Of a DNA stretch of 64,000 bases, positions 25,001 to 40,000 are shown piece after piece. Position 1 is the stretch's first letter, and every line of letters starts with the position of its first letter. Under the pieces are notes generated by a model. That model was not told the origin of the DNA, searched no databases, and saw nothing but the letters and a program-made list of their open reading frames with translations. Source of the stretch: Magnetococcus marinus MC-1 (GTDB taxonomy: Bacteria > Pseudomonadota > Magnetococcia > Magnetococcales > Magnetococcaceae). The DNA lies in assembly GCF_000014865.1 (NCBI RefSeq), contig NC_008576.1:1331501-1395500 (forward strand), given 5' to 3'. The position numbers were made by a program, and so were the translations under genes.

Positions 25001-28000
25001 TGCTGCTCAACTCTTTGCTGTAGCTTTGGCCGGTCAACAGGGTTTCATCCGCCCCCTGCGCCAACAGGGAGAGATTAACCACCGGCGCATCATTCACATT
25101 TTCCGTGGTTAGGGTAAAGATGTCAGAGACCTTTTTGCCCCCCTGATCGGTGGCGGTGACCTTGATGGAAATCTGCCCCACATTAGCGTTGCTGGGGGTA
25201 CCACTCAAGCTTAAGGTGCTGCTGTCAAACACCAACCAACTGGGCAGGGCACTGCCATCCAAGAGGGTCGCTTTATAGGTCAGCGAATCCCCAAGATCGT
25301 TGTCGGTAAAGCTGCCCTGGGCAATGCTGTAAGTAAAGCTGCTATCTTCCGTTGCGATTTGATCCACCAGTGGGGTGGTTAAGAGAGGGGCTGTATTGGC
25401 ATCCCGTACCACAATGGCAAGGGTATCGCTTACCGTGCTGCCACTGCTGTCGGTGACGGTAACCGTGACCGACAAAGTACCAATATCAGCCAGTGCAGGT
25501 ACCCCACCAAAGGTGCCATCCACGCTATTAAAGGCCAGCCAACTGGGCAGTGGGTCGCCATTGGCCAAGGTGGCGCTATAGGTTAAAACATCCCCCAAAT
25601 CCACATCGGCAAAGGTGCTAGCAGGTACCGCGAACTCAAAACCACGGTTGGTATAGGCAACCTGATCGGACATCTCCTGAGCCAGGGTTGGGGCGTCATT
25701 GGTGTTGGTAATGGTCAGGCTAAAGGCATCTACCGCAGTTAATCCCGAAGGATCGGTGGCTGTCACTTTAATGCCAACAATGCCCACGTTTTCATTGAGT
25801 GGGGTGCCTGTGAAGGCGCCCGTATTGCTGTCAAACTGTAGCCAACTTGGTAGCGAACTGCCATCCAACAGGGTCGCGGTGTAGGTTAGGCTATCCTGAT
25901 TGGCATCGCTAAAGGCGTTGCTGGGTATGGTATAGCTAAAGCTGCTGTCTTCCGTGGCAACTTGGCTGCTCAGCCCTTGGTCAATAACCGGGGCCTCATT
26001 GGCGGCATTGACCGTAAGGGTGAAACTCTGCTGCGCGGTGGCATTTTGAAGATCGGTGGCGGTAACGACAATGGTCAATTCACCGGCGTCACCGGTTGCT
26101 GGAGAGCCGGTAAAACTGCCGGTCGCGCTGTCAAAATAGAGCCAATCAGGTAAGGGATCGCCACTCGCCAACTCAGCGCTCAAAGTGAGGGTATCCCCAC
26201 TATCCACGTCGGTAAAGGCCGTGGCAGGAATGGCATATTCAAACACGCTGTTGGTCTGCGTAGTTGTCCCCTGTAGGGTGGTCCCGACTTCTGGGGCATC
26301 GTTGGTATTGGCGACAATCAACACAAAGGTGTTGGCCGCTCTTGAGCCCGAAGGATCGGTGGCAACCACCTTGATCAGCAACTGCCCAACATGGTCGTTG
26401 CTGGGGGTGCCGGTGAAGATGCCGTTGTTAAAGGTGAGCCAACTGGGCAGCGCCGAACCGTTACTGAGGGTGGCGCTGTAGGTCAGGGTATCGCCATCGG
26501 CATCACTAAAAGTGTTGCTGGGGATGGTAAAGCTGTAGCTGCTATCTTCGGTCGCGGTACGGTCCGCTGTTGTCACCGCAGTATTGAGCATAATGCTATT
26601 GAGCACCACCGGCGCGGTGTTGGGGTCCACCGCTGTAATGACAAAAATGTCCGACGCCGTAGTGCCATGACCATCGCTGGCGGTTACCCGTATGTTGATG
26701 GCGCCTAGGTCGGACGCTCCAGGAACACCGGTGAACAGTGCCGTTTTGCTATCAAAAGAGAGCCAACTGGGCAGAGCGGAGCCATCCACCTGGGTGGCCG
26801 TGTAGGTTAAGGTGTCGGAGAGATCCGCATCCGTAAAACTGCCGCTGGGCAGCGCAAATTGGAAACCTACATTTTTCTGCGCCAACTGGTCCACAATGGG
26901 GGTCACCAGGGTGGGGGCATCGTTGACGTTGTTAACGGTTACGGTAAACAGATCGGAAACACTTAAACCGCCTGTGTCTGTCGCGGTAAGCTTAACCTGA
27001 AAACTCCCTTCATCCCCATCGCTGGAGGTACCGCTAAAGGTGCGGGTATCCGCATCAAAAGTTAACCAACTGGGCAGTGCCGCGCCGCTCTGTGTGGTGG
27101 CCGAATAGGTCAGTGTATTGCCCTCGGCATCCATAAAGGCGCTGCTGCTCACTTGCAAGAAAAAGGGCTGATCTTCCGTCGCTGTTTGATCCGCAATGGC
27201 CGCCGCTACATAGGGCTTGGTGTTTAAGGCATTGACGACCAAATTAAATGTGGTTGTGGCGGTAGCGTGGCTGTCGTCGGTGGCGGTAATGGTAATGGCG
27301 TAACTGCCCGCATGGCTGTTACTGGGGGTGCCATAAAAGCGCAGCAGGTCGGCGTCAAAAGTAAGCCATGATGCACCGCTGGCTAACGAGGTCCCATTGC
27401 TCAAAGCGGCACTAAGGGTCAAGTGATCCCCAGCGTCCACATCGGTAAACAGGCTAGAAGAGAGCTTTAACGCATAGTTGCTGCCAGCGGTAATGGTCTG
27501 GCTGGCAACCGTGCCGGCCGTGACTGGTGCATCATTGGTGTTATTAACGGTCATGCGGAAGGTATCTACCGCTTTTTCGCCCGCGCCATCAGTGGCGGTT
27601 ACTTTGACCGAAAAACTCCCCACATTGCTGTTGGTGGGGGTGCCGCTAAAGGTGCCGGTCTCGGCATCAAAGCTTAACCAACTGGGCAGAGCCGAGCCGT
27701 TTAATAGGGTGGCCGAAAGGGTAAGTGTATCGGTACCGGCGGTCACATCACTATCGGTAAAAGTGTCACTGGCCAAAGTATAACTGAAGGTGGCATCCTC
27801 AGAGGCTACCTGATCGGCAATGGCGTTAGCCAATTCTGGCGCGTGGTTGACCGCCTCCACCGCGATGGCAAAAATATCACTGGCGGTGGCACCGCTCTTA
27901 TCGGTGGCAGTTATCTTGATGGAGACCGAAGTATCGCTCTCGCTGCTGCTGGGGCTGCCGTACAGGGTGCGGGTAGCGGCATCAAAACTAAGCCAACTCG

Positions 28001-31000
28001 GCAGAGCTTCACCGGTGCTCAAGGTCGCGCTATAGGTGAGAAGGTCGCCCTTATCCACATCGGTAAACGCGCTGGCTGAATAGACAACCTGAAAAGTTTC
28101 CCCTTCATAAACCGTACGATCAGACTGACCGTTAACCAAGGTTGGGGCATCGTTCACATTGGTGATCGAAAGGGTCAAAATATCGGTGGCCTTGAGCCCC
28201 GCCGCATCGGTGGCCTGTACGGAAACATAGACATTGCCTACCTGGGCGTTGGTGGGGGTGCCCGTAAAGGTACGGGTTGCCGCATCAAAGCTCAGCCAAC
28301 TGGGTAGCGCACCCCCCCCTACCGCCGTGGCGCTATAGGTTAGGGTATCACTGGCATTGGCATCGCTAAAGGTGGTGCTGGCGATTTTATAATTGAAGGC
28401 ACTATCTTCGGTAAGCGTCTGGGTACCCAGACGGTTGACCAAAACAGGTGCTACATTGGGATCGGAGACCGTCAGAACAAACAGATCCGACGCCGACGCC
28501 CCCGACGTATCGGTGGCGGTAATCACAAGGTTATAGGTGCCCGCGTTGGCGCTGGCAGGTACCCCGCTCAGCAAGCCTGTCTGGCTGTCAAAACTCAGCC
28601 AACTGGGCATGGCGGCGCCCGAGGCGCGGCTGATGCTATAGGTTAGGCTATCGCCGCTGTCGACATCGGTAAAGTGGCTGCCTGCCAAATTTAACTGTAA
28701 GGCTTTGCCTGTGGAGATCGCCACATCGGCAAAGGCGGTTACCAGGGTTGGCGCATCGTTGACATTACTGACCGTAAGGTCAAAGGTCTCCACCGCACTG
28801 GCACCGCTGGCGTCGGTGGCGGTCACTTTAAGGCTCAGCACCCCCACATTGCTGTTGGTTGGCGTGCCGGAGAGGGTGTTAGATTCGCTATCAAAGTTCA
28901 ACCACGACGCGCCTTGGGCCAGGGACGTGCCATCTTGTAAGGTCACGGTCAGGGTCAGGTCGTCCCCATCGGCATCGGTAAAGGTGTCGGTGGGAATGAG
29001 TAGTGTTAATGCGCTATCTTCCAGGGTAGTCTGATTGCCAATCTCGCTGGCCAATACCTGCGCGTGGTTGGCACTAATGACCTCCAACTGGAAAAAGTCG
29101 GTGGCGGTGGCACCACTGCGGTCGGTGGCCGTGACTTTGACGGTGAGGATGCCCACATCGGTGGCGCTCGGGCTGCCTTGGAAGAGACGACTGGCGGCAT
29201 CAAAGCTGATCCATAGACCGTTTAGGGTCTCGCCATTGGCGAGGGTGGCACTGTAGGTGATGCTGTCCCCAAGGTCTACATCGGTAAAGGAGCCCTTGGC
29301 CAACTGGAAGGTGAACGGTGTTCCCACATCGGCCCGCTGATCGCTGATGGCGGTAATCAGGGTTGGTGCATCATTAACGTTGCCCACCTCAATTTTAAAG
29401 ATGTCAGAGGTGGTGAGATTGCCGCTATCGGTGGCCGTGACCTTAACGGTTAAAGTGCCCACATCGCTGTTGGTGGGGGTGCCGCTAAAGCTGCGGGTGG
29501 CGCTGTCAAAAGTGAGCCAACTGGGTAAAGCGGTACCATCGGCACGGGTCGCGGTATAGGTCAGGGTGTCGTCGCTATCCACATCGCTAAAGGTCGAGCT
29601 GCTGAACTGCTGGCTAAAGCGGCTATCCTCGGTAGCGGTTTGATCGGCAATATTGGCGGCCACCGTGGGGGCATGGTTAACCTCCGTCACATCCACTGCA
29701 AAACTGGTGGAAACCTTGGCCCCAACGCTATCTGTCGCGGTTACCTTGAGCACCAAGTGGTTCACATCGGAGCTGCCGGGCGTACCCGAAAAGGTGCGGG
29801 AGTCGGCATCAAAGGTCAACCAACTGGGCAGAGCGGTGCCGTCCGCCTGGGTGGCGCTGTAGGTCAGCGTGTCACCAACATCCAGATCCCCAAACAGCCC
29901 CGCATCAAACGCATAGAGAAAACTCTCACTGGTATTGGTGGTCAGATCGCTCAGACTACCCACCACATAGGGGGTGTCATTGCTGTTGGCAACCGTTAAA
30001 CCAAAAAAGTCACTGGCTTTTTCGCCATAGATGTCGGTAGCCGTCACCTTAATGCTGAGGTTGCCAACATCCTCGTTGGTGGGGGTGCCACTAAAGGTTT
30101 TTGAATCGGCATCAAAGCTTATCCAACTGGGTAAGCTGCTGCCATCCACCAGGGTGGCGGTATAGGTTAGGGTGTTGCCGTCGGCATCGCTAAAGGTTGT
30201 TGTGGGCAGCGTGAACTCAAAGGGCGAGTCCTCAGTGGCCGTACGTAGTTCGCTGCCGGTGGCGCTTTCAATGGTGTTGGCCACGACCGGCGCGTGATTG
30301 GCGGTGGCCACGTCAAGGGTAAACAGATCCGATACCGATGCGGTGCCGTCACTGGCCGTTACCTTAATGGTATAGCTGCCTGCGCTGCTTGGGGTGCCGC
30401 TAAAGGTGCCTGTATCCGCATCAAACAGCAGCCAACTGGGCAGCGCACTGGTGCCGGTCGCCGTGACCTGTAGGGCGCTGTAGCTTAAAACATCGTTAAG
30501 GTCGGCGTCACTAAAGCTGCCGCTGGCTAAGGTGTATTCAAAGCGTACATTGGTATCCACCTGTTGATCCAGCAGGGCAATATCCAGGGTGGGGGTGTCG
30601 TTGGTCTCCACAACGGTTAGGTTGTAGACAACCGATGCGCTGGCTCCACTGGTATCGGTGGCGGTAATTTTAATACCCGTAACGCCGGCATCCCCATCGC
30701 TGGGGGTGCCACTGAGCAGGCCGCTGTTGCTATCAAAGCTCAACCAACTCGGTAAGGTACCGGTTGCGTTGAGTGCGGATACGGCGTAACTCAGGGTATC
30801 GGCATCGGCATCGGTAAAGATATTGGCCGTACCCACCAGCAAGGAGTAAGTTTCATCCTCAAGCACGGTGGTGTCGCTAAGAGCTGTGGTACTGGCAACC
30901 GGGGCGGCATTGGTGGTGCCAATGGTCAGCGCAAAACTGCTGCTGGACGTGGCGTTGCCGCTATCGGTGGCTGTGACGCGAACAATCAACAGACCCGTGT

Positions 31001-34000
31001 CGGTGCTGCTGGGCGTGCCGGTAAAGGTGCCGGTTGAGGCATCAAACACCAACCAACTGGGTAGCGCCGAACCATCGGGCTGGCTGGCACTCAGGGTGAG
31101 GGTATCTCCGACATCGGCATCGGTAAACGCACCGGTAGGCACGCTGTAGGAGAAGGGGCTGTTTTCTGTTGCACTTTGGGCGCTAAACAGCTCTGCCGAA
31201 ACCGGGCTATCATTAATATCTGCCACCGTAAAGCTAAAGGCTGCCGAGCCGCTCAAACCGCTGCTGTCGGTGGCCGTGACTTTTAAACTAACCGAACCCA
31301 CATCACCACTACCGGGTTGACCGCTAAAGGTGCGTGTATCAGCATCAAAGGTCAGCCAACTGGGCAGAGCTGAACCGTCAATGGCGCTGGCGCTGTAGGT
31401 GAGGGTGCCCCCTTCATCATCGGTAAAGGTGGTGCTGGCAAAACGGAAACTAAAACGGCTGCCCTGGGTGGCCGAAATGCTATCAAAAGCCCCTTGGTTG
31501 GCGATGTAAGGGGCCGTGTTGGTGCCGGTTACGGTGATGTTAAACACCTCGGAAACCGTCTCACCCGCCAAGTCTGTGGCGGTAAGAATAACCCCGGTAA
31601 GACCCACGTTGCTGGTGCCAGGATTGCCGGTAAAAGTGCCGGTATCGGCGTCAAAACTCAACCAACTGGAAGAGAGCGCGCTGCCATCGGCCAAGGTGGC
31701 AGAGAGGGTGAGGCTATCCCCCGCATCCACATCGGTAAAGGTGCCGCTGGCCAAAGCAAAGGTAAAGGTGCTGCCACTGGCGACAATTTGATCCTCAATG
31801 GCAATGGAGAGCTCTGGGGTATCGTTGTAGTTGACCACTTCCAATGTGGCAATTTTGCTGCCCAACGTGGTGCCTGCGCTATCTTTAGCAACCAATTTAA
31901 GCGCAATACTGCCCACATCGTCATTGGTGGGGGTGCCCGTGAAGGTAAAGCTTTGGGTGTCAAAATTAATCCAGCTTGGCAAAGCGCTACCATCAATCTG
32001 GGTGACGCTCATGGTGGTGGCGCTGCTGTCGCTGGTGATGTCACTCATCGCCACGCTGTAGGAGAAACTTAGATCTTCAACCGCCACCGGGTTGCCCTCG
32101 GTGGTGGTGAAAATGCCGTAGTTGTTACCGGTGTCCAGCCCGCTCAGGGTGCCGGAAAAGTGTTCCCAGGCGGCATCACTGCTCACGCTTAGGCTGCTGC
32201 TGCCGGTGACGTTGGTCAGATAGGCCGCCAAGGTGGTGTCGATGGCAAAATCGCTGACGCTCTGATCAAAATTGAGGGTGACGCCACTGGCAGCGGTAAT
32301 GGCCGAACTGCTGATGGTAATGCCGTTTTCAGCATTGCTGTCTTCGTCCAACGTTTGCAAAAAGCGCAACATGTTGGTCACGGTGTCGAGATCGCCATTG
32401 CTGACAAAATCCAACGGGGTAATAATGCTGCTGGCGGTGACCGTACCTAGGATAATGTCACCGATGGAGAAGGTGACCGTATCCCCCGCGCTGTAGTTGA
32501 AATCACCACTGCTGCCGGTGGTGTAGAGGGTTTGATCGCCACTTACCTGATAGCTGATGCCGATAACCTCGCTATCCACAAAGGCACCGGTATAGGTTTC
32601 CGACACCAAAATTTGGAAGGTGTTGGAAACCGTGCCGCCATTGCCATCGCTGGCGGTTAACTTGACAAAGGTGGCCCCAATATCACCACTGCCTGGGGTG
32701 CCGCTAAAGGTGCCGGTATCAGCATCAAAGCTCAGCCATGTGGGCAGGGAGCCGCCACTGCTATTGGTGGCGCTCAGGGTTAGGCTGTCGCCATCCTCAT
32801 CGGTAAACAGGTTGCTGGCCAACTGGTAGCTGAAGACCGTGTTTTGCACAATCTCCTGATTGGTTGCTGCCTGATTAACCACCGGAGCATCGTTGACGTT
32901 GCTCACGCTAATGGTAAAGGTCTGAGATGCCGTGGCCCCCGAAGGGTCGGTGGCGGTAATCACAATATCGGTGGAGCCCACATAGGCATTGGTGGGGGTA
33001 CCGGTGAGCAGTCCGGTATCGGCATCAAAGGTCAGCCAACTGGGTAGGGCCGCCCCAGATAAGCCCGAGGCGGTTAAGACCAAGCTATCGCCATCGGCAT
33101 CGGTAAAGGCGCTGGCGGCAATTTGGGTGGAAAATTTGCTGTCTTCAGTGGCGGCTTGATCGCCCAGGATGGTGCTGCCGACAACGGGGGCATTGTTGGG
33201 GGCCTGCACGGTAATATTAAAGCTGTCGTAGGCCGTGGCCCCGCTGCTGTCTGTTACCGTAACCTTAACCCCAAAGACCCCCACATCGCTGCTGCTGGCC
33301 AAGCCGGTAAAGGTGCGCGTGTCGGCATCGAAAGAGAGCCAACTCGGTAGCGAACCGCCTGCCAAAGCACTGACCGAATAGCTCAGGCTATCGCCGCTAT
33401 CCACATCGGTAAAACCAGAGGCGCTCAAGGTGAGGTTGTAAGCGCTGCCATAGTCCACCAACTGGTCGGCAATATCGACGTTTTTAGTGGGGGCGTCGTT
33501 GGTATTGCTCACCGTCACGCTAAATGAGGTGGAGGCTTGTGCACCATCCGGGTCTGTGGCGGTCACTTTAAACTGGTAGCTGCCCACATGATCATTGCTG
33601 GGTGTACCCACGAAGGTGCGGGTTGCGCCATCAAAGCTCACCCAACTGGGTAGCGATGAACCGTCCAGTAGGGTCGCGCTGTAGGTTAGAGTGTCACCAT
33701 CGGCATCGGTAAAGGTGCTGCTGTTTACCTGATAGCTGAATGCGCTGTCTTCATTGACGCTCTGATTACTCAGTGTACCGGCTGTTACAGGGGTGTTGTT
33801 AGGGGCTTTGACCGTTAGGCTAAAGGCGTCAGAAACCGTGCTACCACTGCTGTCGGTGGCGGTAACACGCACATTGATGGTGCCTGCATCACTGCTGCTG
33901 GCGGTGCCAGAAAAAGATTGACTGGCACTGTCAAAGGTTAGCCATGTGGGCAGATCGGCCCCACTGGCCAAAGAGGCGCTGTAGGTTAAACTATCCCCTG

Positions 34001-37000
34001 TATCCACATCGGTAAAGCTGCTGCTCTCCATGGTGTATTGGAAAGCGCTATCGTAAGCGGTGGTTTGATCCTCCAAGCTAACACTGACCACCGGCGCGTC
34101 ATTAACATTGGCCACCGTTAAGGTAAAGGCGTCTGAAACCTCGTTGCCACGGCTATCGGTAGCCGTCACCTTGACGTTAAGGCTGCCCGTGTCGCTGTTG
34201 CTGGGGGTGCCGCTAAAGGTACGAGTATCCCCATCAAAGATCAGCCAACTGGGCAGTGCTCCGCCCCCCGCCAGGGTGGCGCTATAGGTTAGGGTGTCGC
34301 CATCGGGGTCACTAAAGGTTGTGCTGGCTAGGGTATAGCTGAAAATGGTCTCTTCCGTGGCGTTTTGATCCGCAATGGCGGTATTGAGGATCGGCGCATC
34401 GTTGGCTGTTAAGACCACAATATTAAAGCTGTCAGAGGCGGTGGCCCCAGAACCATCGGTGGCGGTCAATTTAAGAGACAACGTGCCTACGTCGCCCACC
34501 GCAGGGGTGCCGCTGAGGGTAAGATCCGTGGCATCAAAGGTGAGCCAACTGGGTAAATTGCTGCCATTGGCCAGAGTAAGGCTATAGGTCAGGCTATCTC
34601 CAGCATCGACATCGCTAAAAGCGCTGCTGCTTAACTGTAAGAAAAAGGCATCGCTCTGCTCCGCACTGGCATCGGCCACGGCACTTTGCAGGGTTGGGGC
34701 ATCGTTGGTATTGGCAATCGCCAGAGAAAAAGTATCCGAGGCGGTGGCGCCCTTTTTATCGGTGGCGGTAACCACGACCTGAAGCGTGCCCACATCGCTA
34801 TTTACCGGAGTGCCGAAAAAGGTGCGTGTGTCGGCATCAAAAGTCAGCCAACTCGGCAAAGCGGAGCCATCGACTTGCTGGGCAGAGTAGGTAAGCGTAT
34901 CGCCTGCATCGCTGTCGTTAAAGCTGGTGCTAGGCACGCTGAACAGAAACACCTTGTCTTCCGTCGCGCTCTGGTCGTCCAGTGCATTGGCCAACGTGGG
35001 GGTGGTGTTGGGCGCTTCAGCGGTGATGGTAAAGACATCGGAAACCGATTTAATACCATCGCTGGCGGTGACCTTAAGGGCATAACTGCCCAGATCATTG
35101 CTGGTAGCGGTGCCATAGAGGGTGTGGGTGTCGCTGTTAAAGGAGAGCCACGCAGCCCCTGCGCTTAATGTCTGCCCATTGCTCAACTGAACACTGTAGG
35201 TCAGGGTGTCCCCGTCCACGTCGGTAAAGGCGGTGCCGGGAATGGTGTAGCTGAAATAACTGGACTGGGTTGCCGTCTGATCGACAATGGCATTGCTCAG
35301 GACCGGGCCATCGTTGGTGTTAATGACGGTAATGCTAAAAGTGTTGCTCACGCTGGCGCCACGGCTATCGGTGGCAATTACTTTAAGGTCAAGATTGCCC
35401 ACATAGTCATTGGTGGGTGTGCCGGTAAAGGTGCGCGTGGTGGCGTCAAAACTCAACCAAGTGGGCAGCGTGGTGCCGCCGACCTGTTGCGCGGTATAGG
35501 TAAGGGTGTCGCCGTTGGCATCGGTAAAGCTGCTCAGCGCAAACTGGTAGCTAAAATAGGCATCCTCATTAACCGTTTGGTCCACTAAGGTAGCCGCGAC
35601 AACGGGGGCGTCGTTTTGTGCGAGAATGTCCAGGAAAAACAGATCAGATACCGATTTGCTGCTACTGTCGGTTGCCGTGACCAACACCGCTAACTGACCC
35701 ACATCGCCGCTGGTGGGGAAACCGCTAAAGGTTTGGGTATCCCCATCAAAGCTTAACCAACTGGGTAAGGCGTCGCCGTTTAGCAATTTGGCCGTGTAAG
35801 TCAAACTGTCCCCAGCATCCACATCGGTAAAACTGCCCGTTGGAATAGTGTAACTGTAGCTGTTGAGGCTGCTGATGCTCTGGTCGCTGATCGCTTGAGC
35901 AATGGTCGGCGCATCATTGGTATTGTTGACGGTGAGGGTAAAGGTGTCGGAAACCGATTGCCCATAGGTGTCGGTGGCCGTAACCTTAACCCCAATGCCG
36001 CTGGACAAATCGTCATTGGTGGGGGTGCCGCTAAAGGTGCGGGTTGCCTCATCAAAATTGAGCCAACTGGGTAGGGCCGAGCCATCCAAAAGGGTGGCGG
36101 TATAGTTAAGGTCATAGTCCCAGCCATCGGTGTCACTAAAGGCGGTGCTGGGGATCTGAAACAGGTAATAGCTGTCCTCTGTGGCAACTAGGGAGGCCGC
36201 AGAGCTCTCCTCAATGGGTGTGCTTACCACCGGTGCGCTGTTTTCGGGCTGCACCACCATGAAAAAATAGGCCGTTTTAGAGGCTCCCGAGGGGTCGGTG
36301 GCGGTAATCTGTACACCCAGCGCTGTGCGGGCGTAATCGGCGGTGGGGGTGCCGCCAAAGGTCGCCGTGACGCTATCAAACACCAACCATGTGGGCAGTG
36401 GATTGTTGCCAATTAAGCTGGCGCTGTAGGTCAGGGTGTCGCCATCTGGATCGCTAAACACCTGCGAAGCATCCACCGACAGCACGCTGTTGACAAACAC
36501 CTGTTGGCTGTTGATGCCGTTGCTGATAATGGGGGCATCGTTGGTGTTGTCCACCGTCAGGGTGTAGCTGCCCGAGGCCTTGTCACCCCGTGGGTCAGTA
36601 GCGGTCACCTTGACGCTGATGGTGCCAACATCCTCATTGAGCGGTGTGCCGCTAAAGGTACGGGTATCTTTATCAAAAACCAGCCAGCTGGGCAGTGCGC
36701 TGCCATCCAACAGGGTGGCACTGTAGGTCAATTTATCGCCATCGGCATCGGTAAAGGCCGCTGCGTCAATGGTGTAGCTAAAGGCGCTATCTTCCAATAC
36801 GCCCGTTTGATCAAGCAAGGTGTCTGCCACATAAACGGGGGCGTTATTGGGGGGGGCGACCACAATTTGAAAGGTGTCGGTGGCGGTGGCACCGCTGCCA
36901 TCGGTGGCGGTCACTTTAATGGTTAGGGTGCCTTGGTCGCTAAGCGCAGGTGTGCCGCTGAAGGTCTGTGTGGCACTGGTAAAGGTGAGCCAGCCCGGCA

Positions 37001-40000
37001 AAATCGCGCCCGAGGCCAGCGCGGCGGTATAGGTGATGTTATCCCCACTGTCCACATCACTAAAGCTGCCGCTGGGAATGGTGAACTCAAACGCGGTGGT
37101 GCCATCGGCATCCGCCGTTTTATCTTCCAGGTTGGTAATGAGTACCGGTGCATCGTTGACATTGCTGATGGTCAGGGTAAAGGTGTCACTTACCGAGGCG
37201 CTCTCTGGGTCGCTTACCGTGACTTTAACCAACAGGGTGCCCACCTGACTGTTGTCTGGTGTGCCGCTAAAGGTACGGGTGCTGCTGTTAAAACTCAACC
37301 AACTGGGCAGGGCTGAACCATCGCTTTGGGTGGCGCTGTAGGTGAGGGCGTCATTGTCGGCATCGGTAAACAGACCCGTTGGGATCTGGTAGACAAAGCT
37401 GGCATCTTCATTTACCCCTTGGTCGGGGATCGCAGAGGCGACAACAGGCACATTATTGGCCGCCTTCACGCTCATGGTAAATTGAGCAGAGGCGCTTAAA
37501 CTGCCGTCGGATGCCGAAACAACAACGGTATGCACCGCTTCGTCCCCGCTGGCGGGTGTGCCAGTGAGGATGCCTGTGCCGCTATCAAAGCTCATCCAAC
37601 TGGGTAGGTTTGCGCTGCCATTGATCGTCAGGCTATAGCTCAGGGTGTCGTTATCCACATCACTGAACAGGCTGCTGCCCAAATTCAACTCGGTGGGGGT
37701 GCCATCCAACGTGACAACCTGATCCCCCAAAGTGGTGATGAGCTGAGGGGCATCGTTGATGTTGTTGACCACCAACTGCATGTTGGTCGAAACCGATCCG
37801 TTATATTGGTCGGTGGCCGTGACAGACAGGGTTATGGTGCCCACATCACTATTGGTCGGGGTGCCGCTAAAGGTGCCAGCGCTGCTGAGTGTCAACCAAT
37901 CGGGCAGGGCGGCACCGCCACTCAAGGTGGCGCTGTAGGTTAGGATAGCGTCGGCATCCAGATCCGCGAAAGCGTTGCTTGGTATGCTGTAGCTGAAGGC
38001 TGAGCCTTGATCGACGCTGCCATCGCTTACCCCTTGATCCACCACCGGTATGTTATTGGGATCGCGGGTGGTGATGGTCAAGGTTTTATAGGTGGCGGTA
38101 CCCTCATCGTCCACCGCAACCGCACCACTAGCATCGTGTGCCGTTAGGTGAAGCGTGAAACTTTGAGCGCCCGAGAGACCATCCCCATAGGTCGGTTCTG
38201 TGACTAGAGTTTGCACACCATCCAGGTCCACAAAGCGAATCCAACTGGGTAGGGGATCGCCGTTTTCCAAAGTGGCCGTCCAGGTAAGGGTGTCGTTGCT
38301 GTCCACGTCGGTAAACAGTGCGCTGTTGAGGGCGATCTGAACCTGTTTGGCACCAATCTCTACCTCAAGGCTCTCTTCATTGGTCAGGGTATCCAGCTTG
38401 GTCTCATAGCTATCGTCGGCTGCCGCCTCATAGCTGGTGAAGACGGCAGCCCCTTCTGCGATGAGCGGGGCGTCGTTAACCGGGGTGACGCTTAAATCGA
38501 GGACCAGGGCATCCTGAACACCAGAGACACCAGAGACATAGAACTCAAAGCTGATTTGGCCGTTGTTGCCATCGGTATCATTGGGTTGGCCTGACAGGAT
38601 CCAATAGCCTGACACTTCGCTTTGGTAGAGCTCAAAGCGGTCTGCGGCATCACCCTGCACCACCATCTCGATCTCAAGATCCTCGACATCGTTGCCATCG
38701 CCCAAATCAATATAGTCGCCGGCGTAGAAGCTGAATTGATAACCGCTATCCTCAATGATCTCCGGCATGGCCAACTGAATAAGCGCCGTGCCATCTTCGT
38801 CATAGAGCCACAACGGCGTATCGGTCGCGGGGGTGTAGGTGTCATAAAATTCGATGGTGTTGCCATCGTCGTCTTCGCCAAAATCGAGCAAGAAGTCCAG
38901 CAACTCTTGATCCAGATCCCCCAGCTCAAAATAGCCCGTGTCTTCCAGTTGCTCGGTAATGTCCAACAGGTCGGCCAACTGTTCGTCGGTTAGGCCCTCT
39001 TCACCCTCGGTGGGGATAAGCCCCTCTTCGCCTTCACCGGCCGCGTCGCCCTCTTTGCCCTCGTTTTGCCCATTTTTCGCCTCTTTGGGTAACTGGTCGG
39101 GCAGACTCTCTTGAAAACGTTGCAACAGTTGGGTTGGGGCACGGAAAACTGGCTCTGGGCGTGCGCCCAAGGTAACCGCCGTGGCTTGGCCCGGTTCGGT
39201 CAGGGAGACCACGCCATTGCCGAAGGGGTCTGAAATCTCCAAAATGCCCGCAAGATGGACCACGGTGGTTTGGCCCGATTCATTGACCTCGCCTTGCAGT
39301 TCGGAGCCTCGCACCGCAATCATAGCCGAGGGGGTGCGAATGGTGGTGTGGGCTTGCGCGTGCAATTTGCCGACACCGCCCGATTTGTAGCTGAAGAGCC
39401 CTCCTAGCACCGTGGCATTAAATTTGCCTTCGCCCGCTTCGGGATGGTAGATCAAGCTCTCCATGGCCGCTTGACCCTGTTCACCGATCTGAAAACTGCC
39501 GCCGTCAATGAGCTTGAGTTGGACCTGACCGGTGGTGGTACGAATGACATCCCCCGCATAGATAGGGTCGCCTTCGCCAACCAGACGCAGAGAGCCATCT
39601 GCACCTTTGACCACCACCTTGCCTGCCAATTGGGCAATGTTTGCCACCAGTTCCAAATCCACAGAGCCGCTTAGCGAAGGGTCGCTGAGCATGGCTGGCC
39701 CCGCCACCATCGACAAGGGACTGGGGGTGTTAGGCAAGAGCATCTGCACCATCTCTGGCAACAGGCTGGTGCCGCCGTTAAGGCTTTGCAGCACCGGTGT
39801 TTGTGGGGCGTCAAAATAGCCAGCAACCAGCAGGCGTTTACCATCGACCCCGGTGATCAGCAGGTCCGCGCCTTCCCGGGCAAAATCGCCTCGGGAGAGC
39901 AGGGAGGCATCCTGAATTTGGATGATGCCATCCACCGCAGCGGCGGCCGCTTGGGGGTATGCGTTGGTATCTTCAATATTGCGTTGCCACATAGTGGCGT

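Noticed and set aside
5313-39819. Many open frames of 60-277 codons on the plus strand inside the giant gene (for example 6240-6965, 10803-11636, 34686-35168)
   Set aside because: They are antisense to a repeated coding sequence, lack ribosome sites and families, and two of them recur only because the underlying DNA is duplicated.
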